Origin: Ailurus styani
Lineage: Eukaryota; Chordata; Mammalia; Carnivora; Ailuridae
DNA: 64,000 bases
Direction: 5' to 3'
Assembly (NCBI GenBank): GCA_002007465.1
Contig: LNAC01000137.1
Location: forward strand, 2,774,026-2,838,025
Shown here: in pieces, positions 23,571 through 35,589 of the stretch
Position numbering within the stretch: position 1 is the first letter of the stretch
Layout: each line of letters starts with the position of its first letter
Translations under genes and position numbers: made by a program
The notes under the pieces: generated by a model
Database searches by the model: none
Seen by the model: only the letters and a program-made list of their open reading frames with translations
What the model was told of the DNA's origin: nothing

Positions 23571-24804
23571 CAGTGTTCTCTAATTTCACTAGAGGCACAT
23601 CTTTGAAGCTGCAGGAACGTGGCTCTCCTCTCTGGGGCCAGGAGGTAGGCTGGCCCTTCCCCAGCCCGGCAGCTGCATCAGCGGGGGATTCTGAGGCTCC
23701 TCTCCGGGACCCGCCACAGAGGGACAGTGCCAATGTGTCTTCTCTCTGTTTGCAGGGATTTTGCTGACAGATGAGCTGGGGAGTCCCTCACAAGGGCCCT
23801 AGAAAGAGAGCTGCTTTGTGCCCTCCATGGGGATTACTGGGCAACTGTGGCTTCGAAGAAGTAACTTCGGAGACTCAGCTGTGGGTTTTATTTTGCTCCT
23901 GATCCGTTTCAGCGTCATTTTCTGGATCACGCTGCTGTCTGCTGCTTGTTCAGGCCCCGCTCACAATAACAAGTCATGCTTTCTATTCGGGCTATTTCCA
24001 TATCCCTATAGATAGGTTGTATGAATGGCCCTTGGCTGGACTGTGGTAGAATAAATTCTGTTGAATGAAAAATCTTGTATTACATCCCCCGGCCCATTGT
24101 AAGTTTGCATCTCTTGAAAAAGATGAGAAATTTTTTTTTAGCATTTTTGACTGCAGGGCTGACTGTGTTTGGAGGCTGTGCTTGTGTGTTTGGGAGTGCC
24201 GTGTGTTTCCCAAGGGACTTGGAGGAAGGACTGGGCTTTGGGGGGTAGACCGCGAAAGGAAGTCGTTCCCGTAGTAGGTGACCTTTCAGTCCTGGGATGT
24301 TCCTGGTGTTCATGGCGATCTCCTCCATGCTTGCACTTTAAGGTCCATCTCTAATCCTTACCCACCCCGAGAGCCCAGAGTATAGAGGAATCCCAGCCGT
24401 GCAGGAGGCCTGGAAAGAGGAGTTTCATTTACCTTCTGTGCACCAGGCATTGTGCTAAGCTGCTTTATACCTGAGAGGCGGTGGGTCACTTTCGGGCTGT
24501 GTCCCCAAAGGACCCCCTAGAGGAGGGAGAGATGAGGACACTGAACAGGCTGGCTTGTCGAGGTGTGAGGAGTCGAGTTGTAGGTTGGAGCTCCGATTCC
24601 TTCGCAAAGCTGAGAGGGGAAAATGCAGTAAGGGTAGCCCTGAGCCAGGCCTTCCAAGTGGGAACCAGCGAAAGATCCAATTAGTCATAACCTGCGGCTA
24701 TGCTGTATTCCCATATGGTCTGTAACAACACATAACATCCTAAATAAGGTTTGGGTTAAATACAACAGCATTAGGCGTGTCACAGCTTGCGGAGGAGAGA
24801 GCCC

Positions 24805-24965
24805 GGATTTTGCAGTTACATAAGCATGGGTTCGAAGCCTGAAGGTGCCGGTCATTAGCTACGTAACCTTCCACAAGTCCCATAACCCTCCAGCATCCGT
24901 AACACGAGGACAGCGACTCCTACCTCCTGGGGCTGTCGTGAGGGTGAAATGGGGTACGGATGGCC
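24805..24965 (+). repeat. MIR, sense
   Basis: 'tttgcagttacataagcatg' then 'gggttcgaagcctg' and 'ggggctgtcgtgagggtgaa' follow the MIR order. Confidence 0.7.
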
Positions 24966-25060
24966 AAGCCCCAACACGAGATAGGGTCCACAGCCCTTCA
25001 TGGCTGGTGCAGGCCTGGGGCTGGTTGTGGTTTCTACGTCAGCGGGGTGTCCATCTGCCT

Positions 25061-25062
<2 letters not shown>

Positions 25063-25092
<30 letters not shown>
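25063..25092 (+). repeat. KIAA1549L: T30 homopolymer in a 3' splice-site region
   Basis: Thirty uninterrupted T residues, 25 nt before the AG that ends at 25117. It extends the polypyrimidine tract of the following exon. Confidence 0.98.
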
Positions 25093-25093
<1 letters not shown>

Positions 25094-25117
25094 TCCCTCT
25101 GCCTTCTGCCTCCACAG

Positions 25118-25269
25118 TGCTCCAGGGCGTGGACAATTCGCTGGTGGGCCTGCACAACCAGAGCTTCGCCCGCGTCATGGAGCAGCGCCTGGCCCAGCTC
25201 TTCATGATGTCCCAGCAACAAGGCCGGCGGTTTAAACGGGCCACCACCCTGGGAAGCTACACCGTGCAG
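25118..25269 (+). CDS. KIAA1549L: KIAA1549L exon: first half of SEA-like repeat 3 with furin-type site
   Basis: The acceptor 'cttctgcctccacag' ends at 25117 and the donor is tgcag|gtgcgt after 25269. Phase is 1 in, 0 out. It encodes VLQGVDNSLVGLHNQSFARV, then MEQRLAQLFMMSQQQG and a strand GSYTVQ. Between helix and strand lies RRFKR-A (codons 25225-25242), which fits the furin consensus R-X-K/R-R, and the sequon HNQS precedes the helix. If cleaved, the mucin-like part could be held noncovalently, as in other SEA proteins, or shed; that is inference. Confidence 0.97.
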
Positions 25270-27489
25270 GTGCGTGTGGGCCAAGCCACTGGGCTCTTCT
25301 AATAAATGTGCAGGAACATCCTGAGGCTGAGTAAACCATGCTGCATGGAGATGAGCAGGTCATCAACGCGGCTCTTAGGTCGGGGGGCGGGGGGCATTTC
25401 ATGGTCACGACCATCGGAATCATGGAGGAGGGTGAGAGTGAGCTACTCCCCTGACTGTCTCCCTCCTAGACTGTAAGGTTGTAGGACAAATTCTGTACAC
25501 GGGCATGTGTTTATTAAACAAAAGTTATTAGTAAGCAAGCACTGCTCCCCAACCTGTTCTGGAGGCTGGATGGAGCCCCAGAGTTCAGGGCCTTAGGGCC
25601 TCTCGCCACCACTCCTGTGGATGGCAGACGTACCAACCAACTTTCCAGGGGCAGGATTCTGTGATCCTTAGTTAGCCAGTTTCAATCCACAGAGCTCTCC
25701 ATGTTCCTAATGGACAGAGGACCACGGAGGGACTTAGGCGGGGGAGCTGTAGCAGACACTACTGCCCGAATCCCCTTCCCATTTCTACTGAATGCCAGGG
25801 GCCTTCCTTCTGCCACTGCTGCACCTTTACCCAAGGGCTGTTCTTGAGATGCCAGAACCCGGAAGCGGCCAGAAGTGCCTGGGAGTTCATGAGCGTGGGG
25901 GTGTGAATACGACAGCTCTCTTGCTTCCTGGCTAGGCGAATTCCAAAATGTATGTGTTCAGTGATTGCCAGACCTTTCCCATGGAGTTAAGCGCTAGCTA
26001 CCCACTGTGGTAACCGGATTAATAATGTCCCTCTCGCTAGCTCCCTTCCACCCACCGGAGCACCTCCTGTCCATCTGGTCCTTGCACCTCCCAGCTTATC
26101 TATCACCACTCAACTCAGAGTCTGCTTCAGAGGGAACCCGACAGACACCATGGCCATCCCAAGATAGAGGCGCCAGGGATCTTTAGATTCTTGATTCAGT
26201 TCAAGCCAGAGGGGGAGCATCTCTGGCATATTCTAGCCAATCCACCTATCTCAAATACCACGAACTTCGCTGAAGAGGAGAACGGATGGCTAATGTTATG
26301 CTAATTAGCAAGGCTCCGTGGAGCAAGGGGTCAGAGTCCAGAAGCAGGGCTGGTGGCTGCCTTCAGAGTGTAGGCTTCCTAATTGGAATCTAGCAGATTG
26401 CCCCTGGGGTGTGAACTCGTGATTGGCAATTACCACATGGAGGGTGTCACCTAACCCAGACACACACACTACGTATCACCACGGTGTCTAAGAGGAAGCG
26501 TTTTAAAGGAAATTACAGCCATTACTCCAGTCTTTCTGAAGATCATGTCCCCAGGCAATTTTGAAAGTACAAACAACTGGTTTTCTGGAACATACTTCCC
26601 TGCCTCAGTCAAGCGTCATGCCCCGGAGGGAGACTTGAGACTCGGGGTCCTCCATTCACCGTTGGTGAATCTGGCCCCTTGTCCTGTTAGATGTTGCTTT
26701 CAGTCTGAGTTTTTGCTGTCTGTGACAGCCTGGGACCAGGTAAAGTCAGGGTTAAGTTCCCATGCTAGGTTATGATTTACCCTCTGTGGGGTCCAGGTGA
26801 GCCCTATAATTCACGCTTCACCAAATAACAGAAAGGAAACCGTTGGGACTCACACAGTGAAATGGGATTTGTCAGCTGAAGGGGGAGAAAGAATGACCCT
26901 ATAATCCTCGTGTTATTTGTAAACCTAGGAAACCTAACACATTCTACATGTCGAAAAGAGCCCAGCGAGGTAGTCTTTCCTCACTTCTTCTGAGTACTCA
27001 ATGTGCGTGGCCCCATAGCAGCCTAGAAAGTCTGAGTGAAGTAAGTAGGGATTTATTTCTGCAAATCCCTAGTTTACAGAGGCTGTAGATCGCCTTCTCA
27101 CATCACTTTTGGAGAAATCTTGGTGAGAAGAATTTGCTACGAAATTAAAATTGAAATTGAGTGAAGTTATAAAACATTTGAATGCCCATTCACCTTCTAC
27201 CTTTCTGTACAAACACTGTCCTTACCTTCTCTCCCACGAAGGGTAGGAATGAATGACATGCCCAAATTTCCCAAATAAAATTCACTCTACGTAGCTTACA
27301 TCATGCTTCCACCCAGGGATCTTTTTGCTGGGCCCAGATAATTTTAAAAGATGAGCCGCTCTCATGACTATGGAAATGTATATGTCTAGAATGTAAAGAT
27401 ATTTCTCTAGTGAACATATCTGAAAAATTGAGTCTGAAGAAGAAATACATATGACCAGCAAACATTTCTTAAATGTTTAACTCCATTTG
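25270..27489. other. KIAA1549L: intron, mostly unclassified
   Basis: No exon is seen. Scattered short similarities to old repeats are too weak to name. An open frame at 26545-26775 has no family resemblance. Confidence 0.5.
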
Positions 27490-27720
27490 CCACCAAAATA
27501 ATGCAAATTTCAATACCACAAGTTATCCTTTTCACCTACCAAAGATTTATAATGGTACTCTCCAGTGTTGGTGAGGTTGCAATGAAATGGGCACTTTCAA
27601 ACACAGTAAATGGGTATGACCTCTATGAAGGGCAAGTGAGCAATTTAGATGAGAACCTCCTAGATGGTCCCAAACTTACTCCTGGAAATTCATTCTGAGG
27701 AGATAGAGGTGAACACAAAG
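27490..27720 (+). repeat. L1-like fragment, sense
   Basis: 'aatgcaaatttcaataccac', 'ctccagtgttggtgaggttg' and 'ctcctggaaattcattctga' match the order of an old L1 3' end region. Confidence 0.65.
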
Positions 27721-27999
27721 ACAAAAGAGTGGAGCAGTGTTTCTCAGAGAGTGTCCAGAAATATGGTCCTATAAAGTGCCCTGGGGCAAAGGGGCTCTGT
27801 GGCCCCATCAGTTTGGGCAAGGCTTCATCCTGTAGCCCCTTCTTGAAGATTCCCAAGGCCTACGGGCATTCCAAAGACTCTAAAAAGACCTGCAGTAAAG
27901 AAATTCCTTAATTTTGTTCAGCGCACTCGTTCGTAAATTTAAGTGCCAGTAAGAACCAAACTTATTTTTAGTAATACCTGTATTTCTCCATCATAGTAT

Positions 28000-29560
28000 C
28001 ATGAACATTTTTAACTCACACAAAAGTGAAAAAGTATATAGCCAATACCAATAAATTCACCATCTAGGTTCTACAATTAACACAATTAACAGTGTGACTA
28101 CGTTACCGTTTTATGTTCAGTAACATATTCATTTCCATACCATAGATCAGTTTGGACTTATCTAGAACTTCATATACATAAGTGAATTCTCTTTCATGTA
28201 AACCTTTTTTGACTTAATGTAGTGTTTTTTAGGTTCATGATGTTGTGTTATTCAGTTTATTCCTTTTTATCGCTGAGTAGTCGCCCCTTGTATGCCTATA
28301 CTACAGTTTGCTAACCCATTTCCCTGTTGAGAGACCCCTAGACATTTTCCAGTTTTCAGCTATTCTAAACAAAGCTGCTATGCACATTCCTCTACAAGTA
28401 TTTCTATGGCCATAGATTTTCATTTCTCTTGACTGTGTAGGAATAGAACTGCTGGTTCCTAGGGTTGGTGTAGGTTAGTTAGCTCAGTGACAAACTGCTA
28501 GACCTTTTCCCAAAGTTTACCATTTTACACTCCCACCGACCAGATGTGGAGGTCCAGTTACTCCTCATGCTCACCAACACTTGGTGACTTATTTCAGTCA
28601 TTCTGCTGGATGATAGTGGTGTCCTGTGGTTTTGCTTTTCATTTCCCCATTGAGTATTTTGTATTTGCTTCTTGAGTTTTCAGATACCTTCCTTTGTGAA
28701 GCGTCTGGTCAGATTTTTTTTAAACCCATTTTTTATTGGGTTGTAGTAATATCTCTTTTTAATTGTTATGTATCACAGACATAAACAGGAGTATAAAGTC
28801 ATGTAGACTTCAAAGAACACTAATAGGGCACCTCATGGCTCAGTGGGTTAAAGCCTCTGCCTTCGGCTCAGGTCATGGTCTCAGGGTCCTGGGATCAAGG
28901 CCTGCATCCGGCTCTCTGCTCAGCAGGGAGCCTGCTTCCTCCTCTCTCTCTGCCTGCCTCTCTGCCTACTTGTGATCTCTCTCTGTCAAATAAATAAATA
29001 AAATCTTTAATTTAAAAAAAAGAACACTAATAAAAGGAAGCCACAACCCAAAGCATAAGAACATCCCCCTTACCTTACCTTAGAGGACTTTTATGTGTCT
29101 TCTTTGTGATTACACATACTCCCTTCCTTTCTGTCAGAGTTGAGTGTGCTTCTGAATTTTAAGTCATGCCTGTATTTTCTGTGTAGATTTTTACCATCCA
29201 CATGTGTATCCCTTAAACACTACATCATTTCGTTTTGCCTATGTTTGAATTTTATATTCTGTGATTTGTTCCTTAGGCTCATTATCAGACTTTGATCTGA
29301 TTTGATTCTTTTGATTCATATTGATGTAAATAGTCATAGTCATTATAGTCATCATAGCCATTTATACTACTCTATAATATTTCATTGTGTGACTATACCA
29401 TAGCTTATTAATCCCTTCTACTGTTAGTGACTTTTGAATTTTCAGTTTTTGTTGTTTGTTGGTTTTTTGGGGTTTTTTTTGCTGTTTGACCAATATTGCT
29501 ATCAACATTTCTGTGATATCTTTTAACATCCTATGAAGCCCATAATCTGTAATATACACT
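28000..29560 (-). mobile_element. old L1 sequence, antisense, split by a CanSINE
   Basis: Landmarks such as 'ctattctaaacaaagctgct', 'tttaccattttacactccca', 'cttttcatttccccattgag' and 'tctataatatttcattgtgt' are antisense L1 text, heavily decayed. Two L1 segments may be present rather than one. A younger CanSINE sits inside at 28826-29018. Confidence 0.75.
28826..29018 (+). mobile_element. CanSINE, sense, with perfect target-site duplication
   Basis: Flanked by two copies of aaagaacactaata (28812-28825 and 29019-29032). The head has a short deletion ('gggcacctcatggctcag'). The 14-nt perfect duplication indicates a fairly recent insertion. Confidence 0.97.
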
Positions 29561-29569
29561 TTGGAAAAT

Positions 29570-30110
29570 ACTATACTATAATGTTTATCAGTTGTTACTT
29601 ATAGTAGTGAAAACTTGAAAACAAACCATTCAAAGATGAAGTGTTAGTTGAGTTTATGAGGCATGCATATAGGAGAACATTATATAGATACAAAATTTTA
29701 TGTTTTATGTATTTATAATGACAATCAATTAGCTACCATACTGAAAAATGAGTAACAATTTAAGTGTTTGACAAAAACTGATTTGTTAAATAAGTTTATG
29801 AGGTGTGCATTGGAATGCTGTGTAGAAGTTAACACATGCTTTTGTTACATTTGAGCTCACGTGAGGATGCAAGTAAAAATAGCAATGTGTGATTCTCTAT
29901 AGACAATGTGATAAATAATTTTGTAAAATAATAAATAAATGGTTTGAGTGGAAGAAACAAAGAATAGAGGCAAATGCTCCAAAGTAATGTAATTAGCTTG
30001 GGGTGGAGGGATTACAAATGGTTCTTATTTTATTTTATTTCTTGATGCTTTTCTGTGTTTCCAAATTTTCTGTAGTGAATATGTATCACTTGTACAGGGA
30101 GAAAAGGCAA
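29570..30110 (+). repeat. L1-like AT-rich fragment, sense
   Basis: AT-rich text such as 'atgaggtgtgcattggaatg' and 'tctgtagtgaatatgtatca' resembles the end of old L1/HAL1 elements. Boundaries are approximate. Confidence 0.5.
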
Positions 30111-30605
30111 CAAAGGTTATTTTAGAAAAGGTACTTTGAGTCTCCAAGTCCTGCTTTTATATGAGATCTTTTGAATTACAGACATATAAGTTCATTTTTT
30201 TTCCTCTCTGGCAATTGCAGGAGTTTGAAATTAGAAATCTTGTTTGAGAATAACCTAACATGCCCTGAATTGATGTGCAGGCCTATTTCCAAATGAGGCC
30301 AGAGTTCTCTGGAGGCTGGAAGACATCACCGTCTCAGCATTCCCTTCTCCAGTCTCAAGCTGTTCTTCCCAGATGTTCATATTTTCCAACCCTTTTTCTC
30401 CTCCCTGTCTCCCCCTCCAGCCGTAGCTGGGCTCCTTGAGGTGCTGGTGATAGGGAGGTACACAAAGATTGATGTCTAAAATATACGTTGAAGGTCCTGG
30501 TAGCCACAGAAGGCTTCAGCAATCGGGAGAGAGCCTGCGGATCGCCCAGGTGATTGCAGGTTGGTTCAGGATGCACTGTGAACATGGCCTCTCTTTTTCC
30601 GAAAG

Positions 30606-30777
30606 ATGGTAAAGATGCAGCGGGTGCCGGGACCCAAGGACCCAGCGGAGCTGACATACTACACCCTGTACAACGGGAAGCCTTTGCTGGGGACTGCGGC
30701 GGCCAAGATCCTGAGCACCATTGACTCCCAAAGGATGGCCTTGACCCTGCACCATGTTGTCCTCCTGCAAGCTGACC
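30606..30777 (+). CDS. KIAA1549L: KIAA1549L exon: second half of SEA-like repeat 3
   Basis: The acceptor is 'cctctctttttccgaaag' ending at 30605 and the donor is gacc|gtaagg after 30777. Phase is 0 in, 1 out. It encodes MVKMQRVPGPKDPAELTYYT, then the LYNGKPLLGTAAAKILSTID strand and helix and the HHVVLLQAD strand leading to the juxtamembrane segment. It corresponds in position to the exons at 8997 and 17132. Confidence 0.97.
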
Positions 30778-31309
30778 GTAAGGGGATAGTCTTTCCGTTC
30801 ATTGTTTTTAACGCCATTAAGTGTTTCCTGCAAATTAAAGTGATGCCCCAAACTAACGTTAACAGACCCGGAGCTAAACGTATTCGTGTTCTAGAAGATT
30901 CTTAAATCAGTCAGCTATTTCCTGTGTTGTCTGAAGCTATAGGTTTTGGGTAAGGGATATGTTTTGGATATGAGGATGATGATAATGGTATTGCTTTGCC
31001 CCAAGTCATGCTCAGTCTTTCTCCTAGAAAAATCACCGTGGCTGAGATTGTATTGTCTGCTGGGGAATTAAAGATAATTTGGTTCAATAAGCTTTTATGG
31101 AGTCCTGCATGAACTGTGCTCAGTGTTGGCAGACATACAGGAGTGGGAAAGACCTGGTCACTGTCTTTAAGGAGCAGAGAAGGAGTTAATGCAGATATAA
31201 AGGAGCAGAAGGTGGGAAAGTGCAGGGAGGAGGCATAGTGATCCAGCACTCAGGGCAGGGACAGTCTGCTCTGAAGGGCCACACAGAAAGAATGAACAGA
31301 GAAAGGGTA

Positions 31310-31555
31310 TGACAATCAATAGTTGCCACCTCTGTGGCAGATGCTATTCTTACTGCCTTACAGAGCTTTCCTCACTTTGTCCTCTCACTGGGGCAACTTT
31401 CTTCAGCTTCAAGTCCCAGATGTGGAAACATAGGCTCAGGAAAGTTAGCTAACTGGCTCAACATCAAGAGAACTGGTACTTGGGTGCCAGGATATGAATC
31501 CGGATCTGTCTGACCTCAAACGTGTGTTTTCCACTGTGTTACCTGCTAACATATC
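31310..31555 (-). repeat. MIR, antisense
   Basis: 'gatgtggaaacataggctca' and 'tgaatccggatctgtctgac' with the expected spacing mark an inverted MIR. Confidence 0.65.
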
Positions 31556-31689
31556 AGCAGGAGGAGAGGAAAGGTGTGTATGCCAGAAAGAGCGAGTAAA
31601 GGAAGGGAGATGAGACATGCGGGCGTGCTTGAAAATCAAGGGGTCCAAGTTGCCTGGAGAGCAGAAACACGAGGAAGAGCTGATGAGCT

Positions 31690-33300
31690 CAGAAAGGGGT
31701 ATTGTTTGGGAGACTGGGGCCTTGGATGGTGGAAGAAGGAGATCAAGCATAATACGGTGGGCAGTGGGGAGCTATTGAGGACTTCTGGGCAGGAGAGTAG
31801 CATCATTAGAACCACCCAGTATTTGGAGAGGTTAACCCATCAGCAGTGTCCAGGATGAGAGGAGCAGGACTAGTGAGGAGGCTCTGTGGTGACCCAGGTG
31901 TTGGGGACCCAAACAAGGCCTATAAAGAAAACAAGGTGGATGGCGGTGACAAAGGTGAGAGACCCCGTGGAAGACATTTTAGGTTTGGCAGCCTGCTGAG
32001 CATGAGGCATGGAAGGTCATCATCTCCCATTGGTTTCCCAGGTGGTGTCCACACTCCTCAAGAACATGACTCTTGGCTCTTGGTTTGCCTCTCATGCTCA
32101 TCTCTTGCCTTCATCCAGGGTGAGTCTGGCTTCCATGTTGATGCAGAGTCACTTGTTGGCCTGCACATCCTCACAGACACACCTTTGCCTACAAATGATG
32201 GCCACCTTGTGCAATCTCGGCTTCGAAATGACGTTTTTAACCCAGAGTCTCTTCTGCTGTGCCTCTCTCCTTCCCTCCTTATGGACTCTGTCCCCACGTC
32301 TGGTCAGGTCAGCGACTTGCTTCCTTGGTTTTGCTGCATCCTCTTTATGTGAGTTCCCCAGGGTATTCCAACCTCAGCTCTTTCTCCCTCTCCAGCTAGA
32401 GAATGAATAGTAGAGGACAGGAGTAAAAACCATGGCTGGTGCCCTGGGGAGAGGTGAAGTTGTTAGAGGTAGAGATCAGAGAAGTGGATGGGATTTGGAA
32501 TCTTTTGGGGGGACAGAGATGATGGGGCAAGACAATGGATCCTGTGTGTGGTGGGAGGAGGTCAGGGTCAAAGGAATCAAGCATGGCTCCCAGGTGTTTG
32601 CTTGAGTGCTGCTTGTGGTGTCATTTGTTGAGAGGCGGGAGAAAAGGGGACTTATTGGAGCTGGAGCAAGAGTGGAGAGATGGAATTGAGAGTTTGGTTT
32701 GGACATGTTAAGGTTGAGATGTCTGTCAGACGTCCACGCAGAGTTCAGGAGCTAGAACCTTGGAGTCATCAACACAGGTGACAGATAGAGCTAAGGGAAC
32801 AGGTGAGATTAACCAGAGTAGCCGTGAGTATAACTGGGGAAGCTGCAAGAGGGAAGAGCTGGAGCCAGCAAAGAACACTGAGAAGTAGGAGCCAGGGAGA
32901 TGGGAAGAAGCCCAGGAGAGCATAGGGTCCAGAAACAAGCAAGGAAAGGAATGACTTGGAAGGAAGTGAGCTACGGTGTCAACTTCTATTCTTGAGAGGT
33001 ACCGTACTATAAGGACAGAGGCGAACTGGGATTTGGTAAAATTGGCGATGGTTGGTGACCTTGGCAGGAATGGTTTCCTGGCAGAGGTGGTGGAGATGCT
33101 TGGCTAGAGTGGATTGAGCAGAGGACAGAGGTGGGGATGTAGTGACAGCAAAGGGGAGAAGATCGGGTACACTTGCTGGAGAGGAACATGGGGAAATAAT
33201 GGGGTATGGTTGAATATTGATGTTTTACTGTAATGGAGAGGAAGAAATAGACAGTGAAGAAGAGAGACAAGAACTGTCTTGGAGTGAAGTCCTTAAGGGG
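31690..33300 (+). repeat. long old interspersed repeat, copy 1 (family not named)
   Basis: Purine-rich noncoding sequence of the type 'aggaatcaagcatggctccc', 'ggacatgttaaggttgagat', 'gtcttggtgaccttggcagg'. The same order of phrases recurs elsewhere in the window (37319, 48030, 55190), showing one dispersed family. I cannot name it from memory. Short ORFs here are chance. Confidence 0.6.
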
Positions 33301-34049
33301 ACAAGATGGCCCAAGTGAAAGTGGTCAGACTCTGTGAGGAGCAGCAACAGGCCATCCTGTGCACTGGGAGGGGAAGCAAAGTCTGGGGCTATGGGTGCCG
33401 GTCACGTGGTCCCTTTGGTCATGGACGCCTGAGGACATTTTTTGTGATTGTTTCGGCTCTATTGGGACAGAATGAGGCAAGGTTAGCAGCTGAGGCTGAG
33501 GTTGTGTATGGGGAGTTTGAGCAAGGGTGAGACACACTGAGATTCTGCAAACTGATGAGAGAAATACCGTAAGATTGGCAGAGCTTCCATCCTCCTCAGG
33601 CTTCACTGCTCTGTCCAAACCATTTCTTCCACTCTCTCAAAATCCCAGAGCCTCTGAAACTGCCTCCCCCTTGCTGCAGTCACCTCTAGACCCCTGATAA
33701 ATCCCGCCATAATTCGCTGGAGATTTAAACCCAGTTCATTGTCTCTTCCCCTCCATTGCTTCTCCTGTCCCCAGTCAAGCCTCGAAGCTGACCAATCAGT
33801 CAGTCCCAGGACCTCCTCACTTCCTGGCCTTGTGGTACTTTGGGAAGGGGCAGGAAAGGGGAGCTGGCTTTATTTAGAGCAAGAAGTGAATGGAGTGTCA
33901 GGAGGAGAGGTTGAAGCTGTGGGGACTTTACCGATGGTGGTTGATGGGGAACAGTGGAAAGTTGGAGAGCATGCTCAGGAGAGAGATCAAATCAGATTAG
34001 GACATGCACAGAGCATTTTGGAAATGAGTCTGGGGATCATCTAGGGATG

Positions 34050-34690
34050 GCACAGAGGCTTGACCACACCTGCCTGCAAAGCTGCTGTTCCTCCGTGGCT
34101 CTTCTTTGTTGCCTTCATGGCCCCTTGGTCCTCCCCGTTCCCTTATGTACTAACTCACACATATGTTTCCTTCCCTCCATTTCATCGTTGTCTCTTCTTG
34201 GACTTCGCAGGTCCTTCCCAAATGACTCAACCTCAGTCACTCTGCCATTGGTGTACTGTCCATACTGTACCTAGAGTCATCATAATACACAATTCTGATC
34301 TCACATCTATGCCATTCAAAAAATATTTGGTGGCTCTCCATTGTCCACAGAATAAAATTTGAACTTCTTAAGTGGGCCTTCCAAGCCCTTCACCACAGAT
34401 ACTTAACAAAAGTTCAGGTTCTTTCATGACCTGGCCCCATACTGCCTGTTCCAGCCACCCAGCCTCTTTTTCTCTCCTTCCTACCTTTTGCTTCCTACCT
34501 TGTGCCACACTGGAGGATCCATTCTTCACATCCCCTGGTCCTCTGTAGCCATCCCTGACCCTGTGTCCCTTAGCTCCAGACTCTCTCACTGTCCTTCTCA
34601 CATGCAGCAGATGGGTTGTTCTCACTGTCTGTCCCTCGTGAGCTCTCTGGAAGTGTGTACCACATCACATTCATCTTTGACTACTGAGGG
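34050..34690. repeat. L2-like fragment
   Basis: 'tggctctccattgtccacag', 'tgggccttccaagcccttca' and 'catgacctggccccatactg' are typical of the L2 family in this orientation. Confidence 0.65.
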
Positions 34691-34880
34691 GCTGCTGTTG
34701 GAACATTAAGGGTTTGATGTTGACAGCAAATAAGGTTTGATGTCATCAAACATGACCTTGTTGTCAACAAGGCTGTTGATATATCAAGGATATGCTATGG
34801 AATATTGAATGGGTGCTGGTAGGACATCAAGGGGGGGTGTTGTTGGAATATGGGGGGGCGCTATTGGGATATTATGGTCT
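34690..34880 (+). repeat. degenerate tandem repeat, about 21-24 bp unit
   Basis: Successive units resemble tgctgttggaayatyaaggg, for example near 34691, 34795, 34813 and 34840, with G-run length varying. A related palindromic stretch ('gatgtcatcaaac') lies inside. Confidence 0.55.
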
Positions 34881-35589
34881 GAGTTTAGGAAAGTTGTGGG
34901 AATTCCAGCCTAGATCTCAGGAAAGAGGTTAAAGTTAACACTATATGTTTTGAGAATTTTGTAGATACAGGTTAGAAATAAATTCCCAGATAAAATTTAA
35001 GGGTCTAGGATGGTGTAGAGCTGGAGGACAGACCCTGCGAAATGCCTCCATACTCAGGATCAGGTGAGGAGGAAGCTATGGCCAATAAAGAAGAAGAGGA
35101 GTAGAGATGTTTTAAATCTCATTTTGCCTTAATAGTTTTGAAATCAGCCAGCAATGTGAACCTGAGATCAACACCTTAAATGGAGAATTGTGGTATTAAA
35201 TGAACACCTTGTCCCTCTGAAGGGAGAGTGTTAATGTTCTGTGCATTCTAGTGTCTTCTAAATCACTAGGGCCAGGATGCAGTGCCCTGTGCGCAGTGCC
35301 CTATGATGGAGCATGCAATGCCCCTTTGCCCCCAATCACCTCTGGGTAATGGGCAGCAGCGATCACTACAGAATCGGCCATGTTTCCGATGGAGGTTTTC
35401 ACCTGCTCCATTTGCAGGATCTGGAGTGAGGCGCCCTTCACAGCCGTGATCCAGCTGCTGGAGTAGGGAAGAATCTCCCCACAATGAGGCTGACCAGAGC
35501 AGGGACTGGTTTACCTTACCTGGCCATCAGACATTGCTGCAAAAAATGTCACTTTAAGAAAGCAATAGACTGATCCTTTGGCGAAGGGA

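Noticed and set aside
32058..32410. Several ORFs in 31.8-34.7 kb
   Set aside because: They lie inside dispersed repeat and L2-like sequence and show only low-complexity or repeat-derived residues.
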